NCBI GenBank assembly: GCA_050288165.1
Contig: JBNKDG010000002.1
Location: forward strand, 186,001-250,000
Direction of reading: 5' to 3'
Length of the DNA stretch: 64,000 nt
From: JAPHTQ01 sp050288165
GTDB lineage: Bacteria; Pseudomonadota; Gammaproteobacteria; Thiohalomonadales; Thiohalomonadaceae
A program made the position numbers and the translations under genes. A model generated the notes under the pieces. It was not told the DNA's origin. It saw only the letters and a program-made list of their open reading frames with translations, and did no database searches. This document shows positions 43,579 through 52,096 of the stretch, piece by piece. How positions within the stretch are numbered: the first letter of the stretch is position 1; every line of letters begins with the position of its first letter.

Positions 43579-44238
43579 TTGGACGAACAAATAACTACCC
43601 TTGCGGTAGCTGCAGCACTTTTTTTGCTGGTGGTATTGCTGGTAATGCCGATGCTGCGTCGTTACTTCATACGCCGTCGTATGGAGCGCAGTATCGCCTC
43701 TTCCGGTCTGGCGCGTATGCGCAATGTGTTGCTCGACGACGGCATGGGTGGCATGGCCTTTTTCGAATGGTTGTTGATGACGCCGCATGATATTCGGGTG
43801 CTGGTCACCTCTCCCCGCCATGGCATCATCTTTGCGGGCGATCGTATGGACACCTGGGCACAGGTCATTGGTAAAAGAACCATCCGTTTTCCCAATCCGC
43901 TCTACAGCATGGAGAGCCTGCTCTCCTGCCTGCGCTACCATTCTCCCAGGGTGACTACCCAGGCACGGATCCTGTTCATGGGCAACTGCTCTTTTCCCAA
44001 AGGGCGTCCGGAGAGTGTACTGACCTTGAAGGATCTTGAGCGGGGAGAACCTATACGCGAGGGCGTACTCCCCGTTGTCGAGCAGGCATGGAAGGCATTG
44101 CAGGAAAAGGCCCGCTGTGTCGATCCTGATACCGAAGCGTATTTGCTACCCGTCAAGGAGTCGACGCCCTGGCTCCGTCTGGGAATGATTCTGCTATTGT
44201 GTACCGCTATCGCGGGATGGCTCTACTGGCGACTTTGA
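43579..44238 (+). CDS. Membrane protein with NERD-like domain
   Basis: A 219-residue protein with transmembrane helices at each end (about 8-25 and 197-215). The middle (DIRVLVTSPRHGIIFAGDRMDTWAQ, then RFPNPLYSMESLLSCLR) resembles the NERD nuclease-related domain in its W-Q and NPL positions, but acidic/Lys catalytic residues are not clearly conserved, so it may be inactive. TTG start at 43579 after AAGGGGG. It lies 14 nt upstream of the sensor kinase gene and is probably cotranscribed with it. Function unknown. Confidence 0.6.
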   Translation: MDEQITTLAVAAALFLLVVLLVMPMLRRYFIRRRMERSIASSGLARMRNVLLDDGMGGMAFFEWLLMTPHDIRVLVTSPRHGIIFAGDRMDTWAQVIGKRTIRFPNPLYSMESLLSCLRYHSPRVTTQARILFMGNCSFPKGRPESVLTLKDLERGEPIREGVLPVVEQAWKALQEKARCVDPDTEAYLLPVKESTPWLRLGMILLLCTAIAGWLYWRL

Positions 44239-44252
44239 GTAACAATGCCGCC

Positions 44253-46418
44253 ATGTTACGGCGACTTTTTTTCTCTCTGCTGCTGATGCTGTCTGCACCG
44301 CTGTTTGCGGCGGAGCAGGTGGTGATCGGTGTGCTCAGCCACCGTGGCGACGAATCAACACTCAGCCACTGGTCGCCTACAGCGGACTATCTCAGTAGCA
44401 GATTACCCGCCTATCGTTTCATCATTCGTCCCCTTGCCTTTGCTGAAGTCGAAGGCGTCGTTGCCAGAGGCGAGGTCGATTTTGTTCTGGTCAACCCGGC
44501 CATCTACGTCAATCTTGAAGTCCGTCATCGGGTGTCGCGTCTCGCTACGCTGCGCAACCGCTGGCAGGGCGATGTCTCCAACACCTTCGGGGGGGTGATC
44601 TTTGCCCGTGCCGAACGCTACGATCTCAATAGCCTGAGCGATCTTCGCGGCGGCACCCTGAGCGCGGTAAACGCCAGTTCGCTGGGCGGTTACATGGTGG
44701 CGTTGCGTGAGTTCAAGGCGGCGGGAATCGAACCGCATCGCGATCTGAGAAAGATCATTTTTTCTGGAACCCATGACAAGGTGGTGATGGCGGTACGCGA
44801 GGGCAAGGTCGATGCTGGCGTCGTGCGCACCGACATCCTTGAACACATGGCCGCAGAAGGGCTGATTAACTTTAACGAATTCAGAATTATCAATCGTCAT
44901 TCCGACGCCGAGTTTCCCCGCTTGCACAGTACCCGTCTCTATCCTGAGTGGCCTTTCAGCAAGGTGCAACACACCTCTAATAGTCTGGCGCGGCAGGTTT
45001 CCATTGCCCTGGCGGAAATGCCGGAGGATCACCCGGCGGCGTTGGCGGGTAATTATGCGGGATGGACTATCCCGCTGGACTACCAGCCGGTTCATGACCT
45101 GTTGCAGGAACTGCTGTTGCCTCCCTATCAGTATTCGCAGCAATTCACCCTGCGGGATGTTTTGCAGCGCTACTGGTTGTGGTTGGTTGGTGGTTTCTTC
45201 CTGTTACTGATCATGGGTGGTCTGACCACCTGGGTGCTGCGCCTCAACCAGCAACTCTCCAATGCCAAGCGCCAACTGGAGCAACAGCATGCGTTGATTC
45301 TCGATTCGGTAGCCGACGGTATTTATGGTGTCGATATCGATGGCAAGTCGACCTTCGTCAACCGTGCGATGGAGGAGATCACCGGCTGGCGACGTGAGGA
45401 GCTGATTGGACGTAACCAGAGTGAGTTGTTGCAACACGGACAGGGCGAGTCGCCATCGGACAAGGAGGGTCACTACCCACCGTCGTATGCCATAGACGAT
45501 GAGCAGGCCTACTACGTCGATGACGATCTGTTGTTGTGCAAAAGCGGTCGCATGATTCCAGTGGAGTACTGCCGTACACCGATCCTCGACAATCACGGCA
45601 AATTGACCGGTGCCGTCGTTGTGTTCCGCGATATCACCGCACGCAAGAAAGCGGCGGAGGAGGCACGACAACGTCAAATCGAGATGGCGCATGTGGCACG
45701 CCTGAGCACCATGGGTGAAATGGCTTCGGGGATCGCGCATGAGTTGAATCAACCGCTGTCGGCGATCGTCAATTACACCAGGGGTTCGATTCGTATGCTG
45801 AAATCGGCTGCCCAGGAGCAGAACAGCGAGCTTATCGATGTTATGGAACGGGTCTCCTCGCAGGCCGAGCGTGCCGGTGAGATCATCCGTCAATTGCGTC
45901 GTTTTATTCGCAAGGAGCAGCCGGAGCGTAAGCAGGTCGATATCAATCGTCTGGTTTTCGATTTGGTGAATTTTCTGCAACCTGAACTGCGTAAGGCGGG
46001 TGTGCTGCTTAAGCTTCAATTGCAGGATGAATTACCCAAGTTGTGGGCTCATGACATTCAGCTGGAGCAGGTGTTGCTGAATCTGATCCGCAATGCCATT
46101 GAGGCGATGCAGGATATTCCTGACGGACAAAGACGTCTCTCTATCAGCAGTTCGCTTGTCGGTTCGATGATTCATATCACTGTTGAAGATAATGGGCATG
46201 GGATTGATGCCTCAATACAGGATGGGATTTTCGAGCCGTTTGTCACCACCAAGCAGCAGGGCATGGGCTTGGGACTTTCAATCAGCCGCGGTATTATCGA
46301 GGCCCACGGCGGAAAACTGATGCTGGACAATACAGTAGAGCAGGGCACACGAATGGTAGTGACCTTGCCGTTTAAGGGGGAGATTGAGGATGGAAGCGGG
46401 AACGGTTTACGTCATTGA
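44253..46418 (+). CDS. TtrS-like sensor histidine kinase (PhnD-like sensor, PAS)
   Basis: A 721-residue kinase: signal peptide (MLRRLFFSLLLMLSAPLFA), a PhnD/TtrS-like substrate-binding domain (about 20-290), transmembrane helix near 306-328, PAS domain (about 350-470), HisKA with IAHELNQPLSA (His near 496) and HATPase_c (NLIRNAIEAM, DNGHGID). The layout is that of TtrS, which senses tetrathionate. No ttr reductase genes are nearby, so the ligand is unproven. ATG at 44253 is chosen because the signal peptide starts there. The response regulator overlaps its 3' end. Confidence 0.88.
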   Translation: MLRRLFFSLLLMLSAPLFAAEQVVIGVLSHRGDESTLSHWSPTADYLSSRLPAYRFIIRPLAFAEVEGVVARGEVDFVLVNPAIYVNLEVRHRVSRLATLRNRWQGDVSNTFGGVIFARAERYDLNSLSDLRGGTLSAVNASSLGGYMVALREFKAAGIEPHRDLRKIIFSGTHDKVVMAVREGKVDAGVVRTDILEHMAAEGLINFNEFRIINRHSDAEFPRLHSTRLYPEWPFSKVQHTSNSLARQVSIALAEMPEDHPAALAGNYAGWTIPLDYQPVHDLLQELLLPPYQYSQQFTLRDVLQRYWLWLVGGFFLLLIMGGLTTWVLRLNQQLSNAKRQLEQQHALILDSVADGIYGVDIDGKSTFVNRAMEEITGWRREELIGRNQSELLQHGQGESPSDKEGHYPPSYAIDDEQAYYVDDDLLLCKSGRMIPVEYCRTPILDNHGKLTGAVVVFRDITARKKAAEEARQRQIEMAHVARLSTMGEMASGIAHELNQPLSAIVNYTRGSIRMLKSAAQEQNSELIDVMERVSSQAERAGEIIRQLRRFIRKEQPERKQVDINRLVFDLVNFLQPELRKAGVLLKLQLQDELPKLWAHDIQLEQVLLNLIRNAIEAMQDIPDGQRRLSISSSLVGSMIHITVEDNGHGIDASIQDGIFEPFVTTKQQGMGLGLSISRGIIEAHGGKLMLDNTVEQGTRMVVTLPFKGEIEDGSGNGLRH

Positions 46419-47034
46419 CGATGATGAGGCGGTACGTGATTCGCTGTCATGGTTGATGAAATCCGCGGGAATCAAAACACAGACATTTCCTTCCGCAGGT
46501 GCGTTTCTCGATGTCTGTCATGAAAGACTCAACGGCTGTCTGTTGTTGGATATCCGCATGCCTGGTATGAGTGGGCTGGATCTGCAAACTGAGTTGAACC
46601 AGCGCGGCTGTCACATGCCCATCATCGTGATTTCGGGTCATGCCGATGTCCCTATGGCCGTTCGTGCGCTTAAGGCCGGGGCCTTCGATTTTATCGAGAA
46701 GCCGTTTAACGACGATACCCTGTTGTCTCTGGTTCAGAGCGCGCTGGAGCAGGAGTCTAAAATCCGCCACAGCCATGAAGAGAAAGAGGCGCTGCAGACC
46801 AAGATGGCGTCGCTGACGCCGCGAGAACTGGAGGTGCTCGAGCTGGTGGTGGCTGGGGCTTCCAACAAGCAGATCAGTAGCGATCTGGGGGTCAGTCAGA
46901 AGACCGTCGAGGCACACCGGGCCCGGGTGATGGAGAAGCTTGAGGCCGATTCCCTGTCCCACCTGGTGCGTATGGTGGTTTCCCTGCGCAATCCTGCTGA
47001 GGAGCCGTCATCGGCACTTCATGACTCTCCTTAG
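46390..47034 (+). CDS. TtrR/FixJ-type response regulator
   Basis: A 214-residue regulator: receiver domain with acidic patch VIDDDE, phosphoacceptor D54 (LLLDIRMPG) and Lys in FIEKPF; LuxR-type helix-turn-helix at about 145-205 (LTPRELEVLELVVAGASNKQISSDLGVSQKTVEAHRARVMEKL). The ATG at 46390, 7 nt after GGGGGAG, is preferred over TTG 46384. It overlaps the kinase gene by 29 nt. Its target genes are not evident here. Confidence 0.92.
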   Translation: MEAGTVYVIDDDEAVRDSLSWLMKSAGIKTQTFPSAGAFLDVCHERLNGCLLLDIRMPGMSGLDLQTELNQRGCHMPIIVISGHADVPMAVRALKAGAFDFIEKPFNDDTLLSLVQSALEQESKIRHSHEEKEALQTKMASLTPRELEVLELVVAGASNKQISSDLGVSQKTVEAHRARVMEKLEADSLSHLVRMVVSLRNPAEEPSSALHDSP

Positions 47035-47172
47035 GCGACTGGGCCAATCTTGCCTTCTCAACTGCCAATCCCGTCACATTAACGCGGTTTTATCCCAGTT
47101 ATTTCACGCTGTTAGGGTTTTCCCCAATACATTTTGCTGCGTTGGCTCACCATAATGAACCTGTCGCTGATT

Positions 47173-47340
47173 GATGGCGGCCTGCACTGAATAGCAGTGC
47201 TATCTCCTTATTTTCTGTGGTAGCAGTAAGAGATGTACGGGCCTTGTGCCCATGTGTAATCCCTCCACTCTTGCCCTGGCATGGATAGCCAGGTTGGAAA
47301 CCCTCCAAACTTAAGGCAAAGGACTGCCGCTGTTTTTTTC
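47173..47340 (+). ncRNA. Candidate structured RNA ending in a T tract
   Basis: The 343-bp convergent gap between the response regulator and folD has no coding frame but shows ordered pairing: GCGGC (47177-47181) with GCCGC (47326-47330) closes the structure; inside are GCACTG/CAGTGC (47184-47200), ATCTCCTTA/TAAGAGAT (47202-47234), GGGC/GCCC (47239-47251), and a branch CTTGCC/GGCAAAG (47270-47275, 47315-47321) holding hairpins CCTGGC/GCCAGG and TTGGA/TCCAA. Seven T follow at 47333-47339. I cannot match it to a known family; 6S RNA is similar in size only. Confidence 0.45.
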
Positions 47341-47377
47341 CCTAATTTCCTATTCTAACGTCTGAACCGCTGCCGGT

Positions 47378-48229
47378 TTAGTCGTGGCGTTCGGCTGCGA
47401 TCAAGGTGTTTTGCAGCAGGGTGGCGACGGTCATCAAACCGACCCCGCCGGGGACAGGGGTGATCCAGGAGGCCCGCTCGCTGGCCGAGGCAAATTCCAC
47501 ATCCCCCACCAGCTTGCCGCTTTCCAGACGGTTCATGCCGACGTCGATAACGATGGCGCCCGGCTTGATCCAGTCGCCTTTGACCATTTCCGGGCGTCCC
47601 ACGCCAACCACCACCAGATCGGCATTGCGGACCTTCTCTTCAAGGTCTTTAGTGCGGCTGTGGCAGACCGTGACGGTACAGCGGGCCATCAGCAGTTCCA
47701 ATGCCATGGGGCGACCAACGATATTGGAGGCGCCTACCACCACCGCATCCAGACCAGCCAGTTCCACCCCGGTGTGTTCCAGCAGGGTCATCACTCCACG
47801 AGGGGTGCAGGGATGCAGGGTCGGCATGCTGATAGTGAGGCGGCCGATGTTGTAGGGGTGGAAACCATCAACGTCCTTGTCGGGAGCAATACGTTCGATC
47901 ACTGACTCGGCGTCGATTTGTGGGGGGAGTGGCAGTTGTACCAGGATGCCGTCGACCGTCGGGTCGGCGTTTAATTCGTCGATCAGGGAGAGCAGTGTCT
48001 CCTGGCTGGCTTCGGTTGGGAGGTCATGAGCGATAGAGAGGATGCCGCACTCTTCACAGCCCCGGCGTTTGCTGCCGACGTAGACTTTCGAAGCTGGGTC
48101 TTCGCCGACCTGGATAACAGCAAGACCTGGTGGGCGTTTGCCTGCGGCAACACGCGCAGCCACCTGTTGCTTTATTTCAGCCCGTACTTCAGCAGCGATT
48201 GCCTTGCCGTCAATAATTTGTGCGCTCAT
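47378..48229 (-). CDS. folD: Bifunctional methylenetetrahydrofolate dehydrogenase/cyclohydrolase
   Basis: A 283-residue enzyme of one-carbon metabolism. Family motifs: VGSKRRGCEECGI, GILVQLPLPPQID, PCTPRGVM, VVVGASNIVGRPMALELL and PVPGGVGLMTVATLL. Its start lies 15 bp from repeat copy C. In Pseudomonas folD is likewise followed by tRNAs on the way to tig. Confidence 0.98.
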   Translation of the reverse strand: MSAQIIDGKAIAAEVRAEIKQQVAARVAAGKRPPGLAVIQVGEDPASKVYVGSKRRGCEECGILSIAHDLPTEASQETLLSLIDELNADPTVDGILVQLPLPPQIDAESVIERIAPDKDVDGFHPYNIGRLTISMPTLHPCTPRGVMTLLEHTGVELAGLDAVVVGASNIVGRPMALELLMARCTVTVCHSRTKDLEEKVRNADLVVVGVGRPEMVKGDWIKPGAIVIDVGMNRLESGKLVGDVEFASASERASWITPVPGGVGLMTVATLLQNTLIAAERHD

Positions 48230-48244
48230 GCCTGTTCCTGTACT

Positions 48245-48388
48245 AAAAGCTATCTCAAAATTGTTCTCGCACCCTGATCCTGCGTTGCAAAGCCCGCTCC
48301 GGTGCTCATTTACTATCGGTAAACTCCGCTCCTCGCGGTCTCTGCGCCTTGTCTCCGGGCACGAGCCCTAATTATGAGATAGCTTTTT
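48245..48388 (-). repeat. MITE-like repeat, copy C (diverged)
   Basis: 144 bp with terminal inverted repeats AAAAGCTATCTCAAAATT / complement of AATTATGAGATAGCTTTTT. The core (TGCTCATTTAC-TATCG-GTAAACTCCGC and the CAAGGCG and GCTTTGCAACGC stretches on the other strand) is homologous to copies A and B although the termini differ. It lies 15 bp upstream of folD. Confidence 0.85.
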
Positions 48389-48454
48389 ACCTGTTCCGCG
48401 GGGGCGCTATCTTCTCATGCCACCAGAATGAGGCCAAGGGGCGAGGGGAGCTTA

Positions 48455-48483
48455 TTGACCAATCACCGGTCCGCGGGTAGTAT
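48455..48483 (+). promoter_or_regulatory. Sigma-70 promoter of the tRNA-Pro-Arg-His cluster
   Basis: TTGACC (48455-48460), 17-nt spacer, TAGTAT (48478-48483), about 50 nt upstream of tRNA-Pro. The G/C-rich sequence 3' of the -10 fits a stringently controlled stable-RNA promoter. Confidence 0.65.
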
Positions 48484-48532
48484 TGCCGTCTTCTTGCGGG
48501 AGGGTACCCGCGGTAGTGGTTCCCGTACTGTA

Positions 48533-48609
48533 CGGGGTATAGCGCAGTCTGGTAGCGCGCCTGCTTTGGGAGCAGGATGTCGGGGGTTCGAATCCCTCTA
48601 CCCCGACCA
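48533..48609 (+). tRNA. tRNA-Pro(UGG)
   Basis: 77-nt cloverleaf: acceptor CGGGGTA/TACCCCG, discriminator A and encoded CCA; anticodon loop TTTGGGA with anticodon TGG; T-loop GGTTCGAATCC. Confidence 0.97.
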
Positions 48610-48649
48610 TTTCTAGTTGGCTCCAGACGGCTTGTTATTCGGTTTATAT

Positions 48650-48726
48650 GCGCCCGTAGCTCATCCGGATAGAGCATCGGCCTTCTAAGCCGAGGGTAGC
48701 AGGTTCGAGTCCTGCCGGGCGCGCCA
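48650..48726 (+). tRNA. tRNA-Arg(UCU)
   Basis: 77-nt cloverleaf: acceptor GCGCCCG/CGGGCGC, encoded CCA, anticodon loop CTTCTAA giving anticodon TCT; T-loop GGTTCGAGTCC. Confidence 0.97.
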
Positions 48727-48754
48727 GTTTCGCACCGGTAAATACAGTTTCAAT

Positions 48755-48832
48755 GGTGGCTGTAGCTCAGTTGGTTAGAGTCCTGGATTGTGATTCCAGT
48801 TGTCGTGGGTTCGAGTCCCATCAGCCACCCCA
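48755..48832 (+). tRNA. tRNA-His(GUG)
   Basis: Cloverleaf with acceptor GTGGCTG/CAGCCAC, extra G(-1) at 48755 opposite discriminator C as expected for tRNA-His, encoded CCA, and anticodon GTG in loop TTGTGAT. Confidence 0.97.
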
Positions 48833-48839
48833 TCCACAC

Positions 48840-48868
48840 AAAGCCCGGCTTAGGCCGGGCTTTTTTTG
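48840..48868 (+). terminator. Terminator after tRNA-His
   Basis: AAAGCCCGGC-TTA-GGCCGGGCTTTTTTT: GC-rich stem and seven T directly after the tRNA. It separates the tRNA unit from the TonB-dependent receptor gene. Confidence 0.93.
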
Positions 48869-49059
48869 TCTGGTGATTTGCCTCAAGTGCGGCATTCCAC
48901 TGCGTCATATGCCGCAGTGTGCAGGCATTTACCCCGCAGTTTCTTAGTCGGTATTTCCTCTTTTCCCAATAAAAACAACCATCTGAATGATGGCACACAT
49001 CCTGCAATTCGGCGCCCGGCATAACCTATAACACTTTTAACTATGTTGGGGAGGTCTGT

Positions 49060-51303
49060 GTGAAGCAGGTTGGGGTGACACGTTTTGGAATGGCAATTTT
49101 TCTAGGCGCAGGGATAAGCGCATGGGCGCCGGTTACAGTTGTAGCCGAAGATTTGGGAGTGATCCAGGTTGAGTCGAGCACTATCGACGACCGCTTTGAA
49201 AATAAGCGCAACGAAGCCTCCAACATTGGTGTTATTAAGGGTGAAGAGGTAGACGCTGCGCATACCGAAAATATCCAGCAGATGCTGCAATCCATTCCCG
49301 GTATTACCACTACCTTTTCCAGCGGCGACTCACTGAAGATCCACATCCGCGGTATCGAAAACCAGGTTTATATGAGTGAGAAGCCCGGCGTAGCTGTGGT
49401 CATCGATGGTGTGCCGGTATTCGAACGTACCGGTGCAGTGAACATCGACCTGGATAACATCGAATCGATCAAAGTTGTTAAAGGTGGTGCTTCATACCTG
49501 TTCGGTGATGATGCCCTTTCTGGTGCGGTGATCATTACCACCAAACGCGGTGCACACTACAAAGGTGTTGCCGCCGGTTTCGAGCTGGGGAGTTTTAATT
49601 ATCGCAAAGGTTTGCTACGTACAGGCTTTGCCAATGACAGCGCCAATGGTCACGTGCAGGTTTCTACTCGCGAGACCGATGGCTATTACGACGACTCTGC
49701 ATCCAAGGCCGATTATCTTAACGGCAAAATGCAATATTACATCGACGACGTCAGCGATATGACTTTTGGCTTTGAGTTGTCAGACCGCTGGAAAAATAGT
49801 CATGGTTCAGTGAAGGGGGTTGATGCGGCAGAGAGTGATCCACGCAGTACCAATATCATTGACTATAACGACTACGCTAATCATTTTGACGTAAATCTGG
49901 CCAAGTATTATACGACTTATTCACGGGACATCAGTGCCACCGATAATCTGATGGTAAATGTATATAGTTTCGGTGATCACACCCAGTTTCTTTCTTCACC
50001 AGACAGAACAGATCCAACGTTATATACAAATTTTAATGACTATAAACAGGTACAGAACGGTGTGAAGACTGAGTACCGTAGTGGCGGTGAGAACTCAGCA
50101 TGGTTACTCGCTGCCGATCTCCGAGCAAATCGTTACGATAATAAACGCTCCTACAATATTTATGTTCCAGCAGCGTGGGGCTCACCTGAGCATTTTGCTG
50201 GCGATCCCATTGCTGATGATACGACAGATGAGGCAGTGCAGGCTCTATATGGTGAATATAAGTATAGGGTCAGTGAGCCATTGGTTATGACTATGAATGG
50301 TCGCTACGATCACATAGCGTTAGATTATTCCGGGTATGATTTTGATACGTTGAATGATGTAAATGTGGATAAGACGTTTGACGTGGCTTCATGGAGGTTA
50401 GGTGCAAATTACACCTTGACTGAAAGTAGTGATATCTATGCGAATATTTCAACGGGTTTTCGCGCACCTTCAGTTAATCAGCTATTTGCTGGTGATATTA
50501 ACCCGATTGGTGCAGGTGAAACTGGCACTTTGAGTAATCCCGATCTGGTGCCAGAACATGCGATCAATATGGAAGTCGGTTACCGCGCCGAGATCACCTT
50601 TTTCGGTTCGCCAACCGATCTGGATGTGGCAATTTTTCAGATCGATCGTAATGACTATATCATGAGTACATCGGGTCAGTACGGGTCGTCGTCTGTAAAT
50701 GATATGTACGACAATGTCGGCGGAATGCGAAACCGTGGTCTGGAATTGGCTATGAATACAGTCTTTACACCTGATCTTGCATGGCATGTCGCATACACAT
50801 ATTTAGATGCCAAGTTTACAAGATACGATAATTACAGCATGACATTAGGTAATCGTTATAGTAATACAGTGGTATCTTGTTCATCCCCGACTTTCAACCC
50901 GGCCACTCAGAAGTGTTACGAGACCTATGATAATACCGGTAACGTTGTTCCGCGTACGTCCAATCACCATTTGAATACATCTCTCACATATCGCCTGACT
51001 CCTGCGCTGAGAGTGACTGGTGAAATGGATGCGATCTCTTCCTATTATGCGGACGAGATCAATAGAGTGAAAATCGATGGGCACGAAGTCTTCAATCTGT
51101 TGGTCAATTATGACCGCAAATATGAAGACAAGACTGTGTCCTTGTTCATGCGTGTCGATAACGTGTTTGACAAGTTCTATTACAATACTGCCCGTGGAGG
51201 CACTGGTGATAGCGACAAGGATGGCGATTATGATGCCAACGACATCTCTATCGTCGTCAATCAGGGCCGTACCTATACCTTAGGTATGAACGTGCAGTTC
51301 TAG
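49060..51303 (+). CDS. TonB-dependent outer-membrane receptor
   Basis: A 747-residue receptor: signal peptide (about 1-29), TonB-box-like GVIQVESS, plug domain (MLQSIPGITT, IHIRGIENQ, VVIDGVPVFERTG, IESIKVVKGGASYLFG) and a 22-strand-type barrel ending in Phe. A Cys pair lies in an extracellular loop (SCSSP...QKCYE), and a perfect EF-hand-like loop DSDKDGDYDAND (717-728) lies just before the final strand. GTG start at 49060 with GGGGAGG upstream. Its own exbB, exbD, tonB and a copper chaperone gene follow, so copper or a copper complex is a likely substrate (inference). Confidence 0.93.
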   Translation: MKQVGVTRFGMAIFLGAGISAWAPVTVVAEDLGVIQVESSTIDDRFENKRNEASNIGVIKGEEVDAAHTENIQQMLQSIPGITTTFSSGDSLKIHIRGIENQVYMSEKPGVAVVIDGVPVFERTGAVNIDLDNIESIKVVKGGASYLFGDDALSGAVIITTKRGAHYKGVAAGFELGSFNYRKGLLRTGFANDSANGHVQVSTRETDGYYDDSASKADYLNGKMQYYIDDVSDMTFGFELSDRWKNSHGSVKGVDAAESDPRSTNIIDYNDYANHFDVNLAKYYTTYSRDISATDNLMVNVYSFGDHTQFLSSPDRTDPTLYTNFNDYKQVQNGVKTEYRSGGENSAWLLAADLRANRYDNKRSYNIYVPAAWGSPEHFAGDPIADDTTDEAVQALYGEYKYRVSEPLVMTMNGRYDHIALDYSGYDFDTLNDVNVDKTFDVASWRLGANYTLTESSDIYANISTGFRAPSVNQLFAGDINPIGAGETGTLSNPDLVPEHAINMEVGYRAEITFFGSPTDLDVAIFQIDRNDYIMSTSGQYGSSSVNDMYDNVGGMRNRGLELAMNTVFTPDLAWHVAYTYLDAKFTRYDNYSMTLGNRYSNTVVSCSSPTFNPATQKCYETYDNTGNVVPRTSNHHLNTSLTYRLTPALRVTGEMDAISSYYADEINRVKIDGHEVFNLLVNYDRKYEDKTVSLFMRVDNVFDKFYYNTARGGTGDSDKDGDYDANDISIVVNQGRTYTLGMNVQF

Positions 51304-51436
51304 TTCAGGGACTCCCCCGCCAGGGACGGCGAACTTGTTTTTTGAGCAGTGGGTGTTGTACGTGATAACGACATCCATTGTTTTCAATCAACATCTCGAG
51401 TGATGTTGGTGTGCGACAAATTGGAGTGGGTGGAAA

Positions 51437-52096
51437 ATGGTTCTGGCTGATATTTTCGATAAGGGCGGTATCGTCGTCTGGGTGTTGCTGGGATATTCCA
51501 TCCTGGCACTGGCGATCGTTATAGAACGCCTGTTGCAGTTTTATCTCATGGGAAGGTTTCCTTCTGATTTCGAGCAACACCTTCCTGCCAAGTTGGCACA
51601 GGGTAAGCTGGCTTCGAGTCTTACCGGTTTGAAGGGGCCTGAGGCGAGTATTCTGGATGGCACTTTGGCCGCTGCCTCGGCCGGTATTCAGGATCTGACC
51701 CGCGTGGCGCAGCGTATCGGTTCTACCGAACTGCAAAAAATGGAACGTGGTTTCCGAACTCTGGGTATTCTCGGCAACACTGCTCCATTGCTTGGATTAC
51801 TCGGCACCATCCTCGGTATGATCAAGGCCTTTATGGTGATTGAGCAGGCGGGCGGTAAGGTCGATGCCCAGGCGTTGGCCGGTGGTATCTGGGAAGCGAT
51901 GTTAACCACCGGTGTGGGTCTGGTCGTTGCAATTCCTATTCTGCTGGCACTGCATATGCTGGAAGGTATGGCGGATCGTCGTGCGCAGAATATGCGTAAT
52001 TGCGCCTCGTTATTGCTGGAGCAATTGCCGCACACGGATGGTAATGAGGAGGCTGAAGCGACCCATCATCGCGAGGGCAGCATCCATGCAGTTTGA
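51437..52096 (+). CDS. exbB: ExbB/TolQ-type proton channel protein
   Basis: A 219-residue MotA/TolQ/ExbB protein with three transmembrane helices (about 10-30, 110-130 and 150-175). Conserved parts: GILGNTAPLLGLLGTILGMIKAF and GIWEAMLTTGVGLVVAIPILLALHML. With ExbD it converts the proton gradient to energise TonB. A small inverted repeat CAACATC-N6-GATGTTG (51389-51408) lies just upstream. It overlaps exbD by 11 nt. Confidence 0.93.
   Translation: MVLADIFDKGGIVVWVLLGYSILALAIVIERLLQFYLMGRFPSDFEQHLPAKLAQGKLASSLTGLKGPEASILDGTLAAASAGIQDLTRVAQRIGSTELQKMERGFRTLGILGNTAPLLGLLGTILGMIKAFMVIEQAGGKVDAQALAGGIWEAMLTTGVGLVVAIPILLALHMLEGMADRRAQNMRNCASLLLEQLPHTDGNEEAEATHHREGSIHAV

Noticed and set aside
47173..47340. 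Identification of the structured region as 6S RNA or a known riboswitch
   Set aside because: No 6S core or riboswitch motif could be aligned, and folD ends rather than begins here; it is kept as an unnamed candidate only.
47362..47378. Terminator hairpin AACCG-CTGC-CGGTT at the folD end
   Set aside because: Short stem and no T run on the minus strand; not enough to call.
48387..48677. Small open frames overlapping the tRNA cluster
   Set aside because: They run through tRNA-Pro and its promoter and have no protein similarity.
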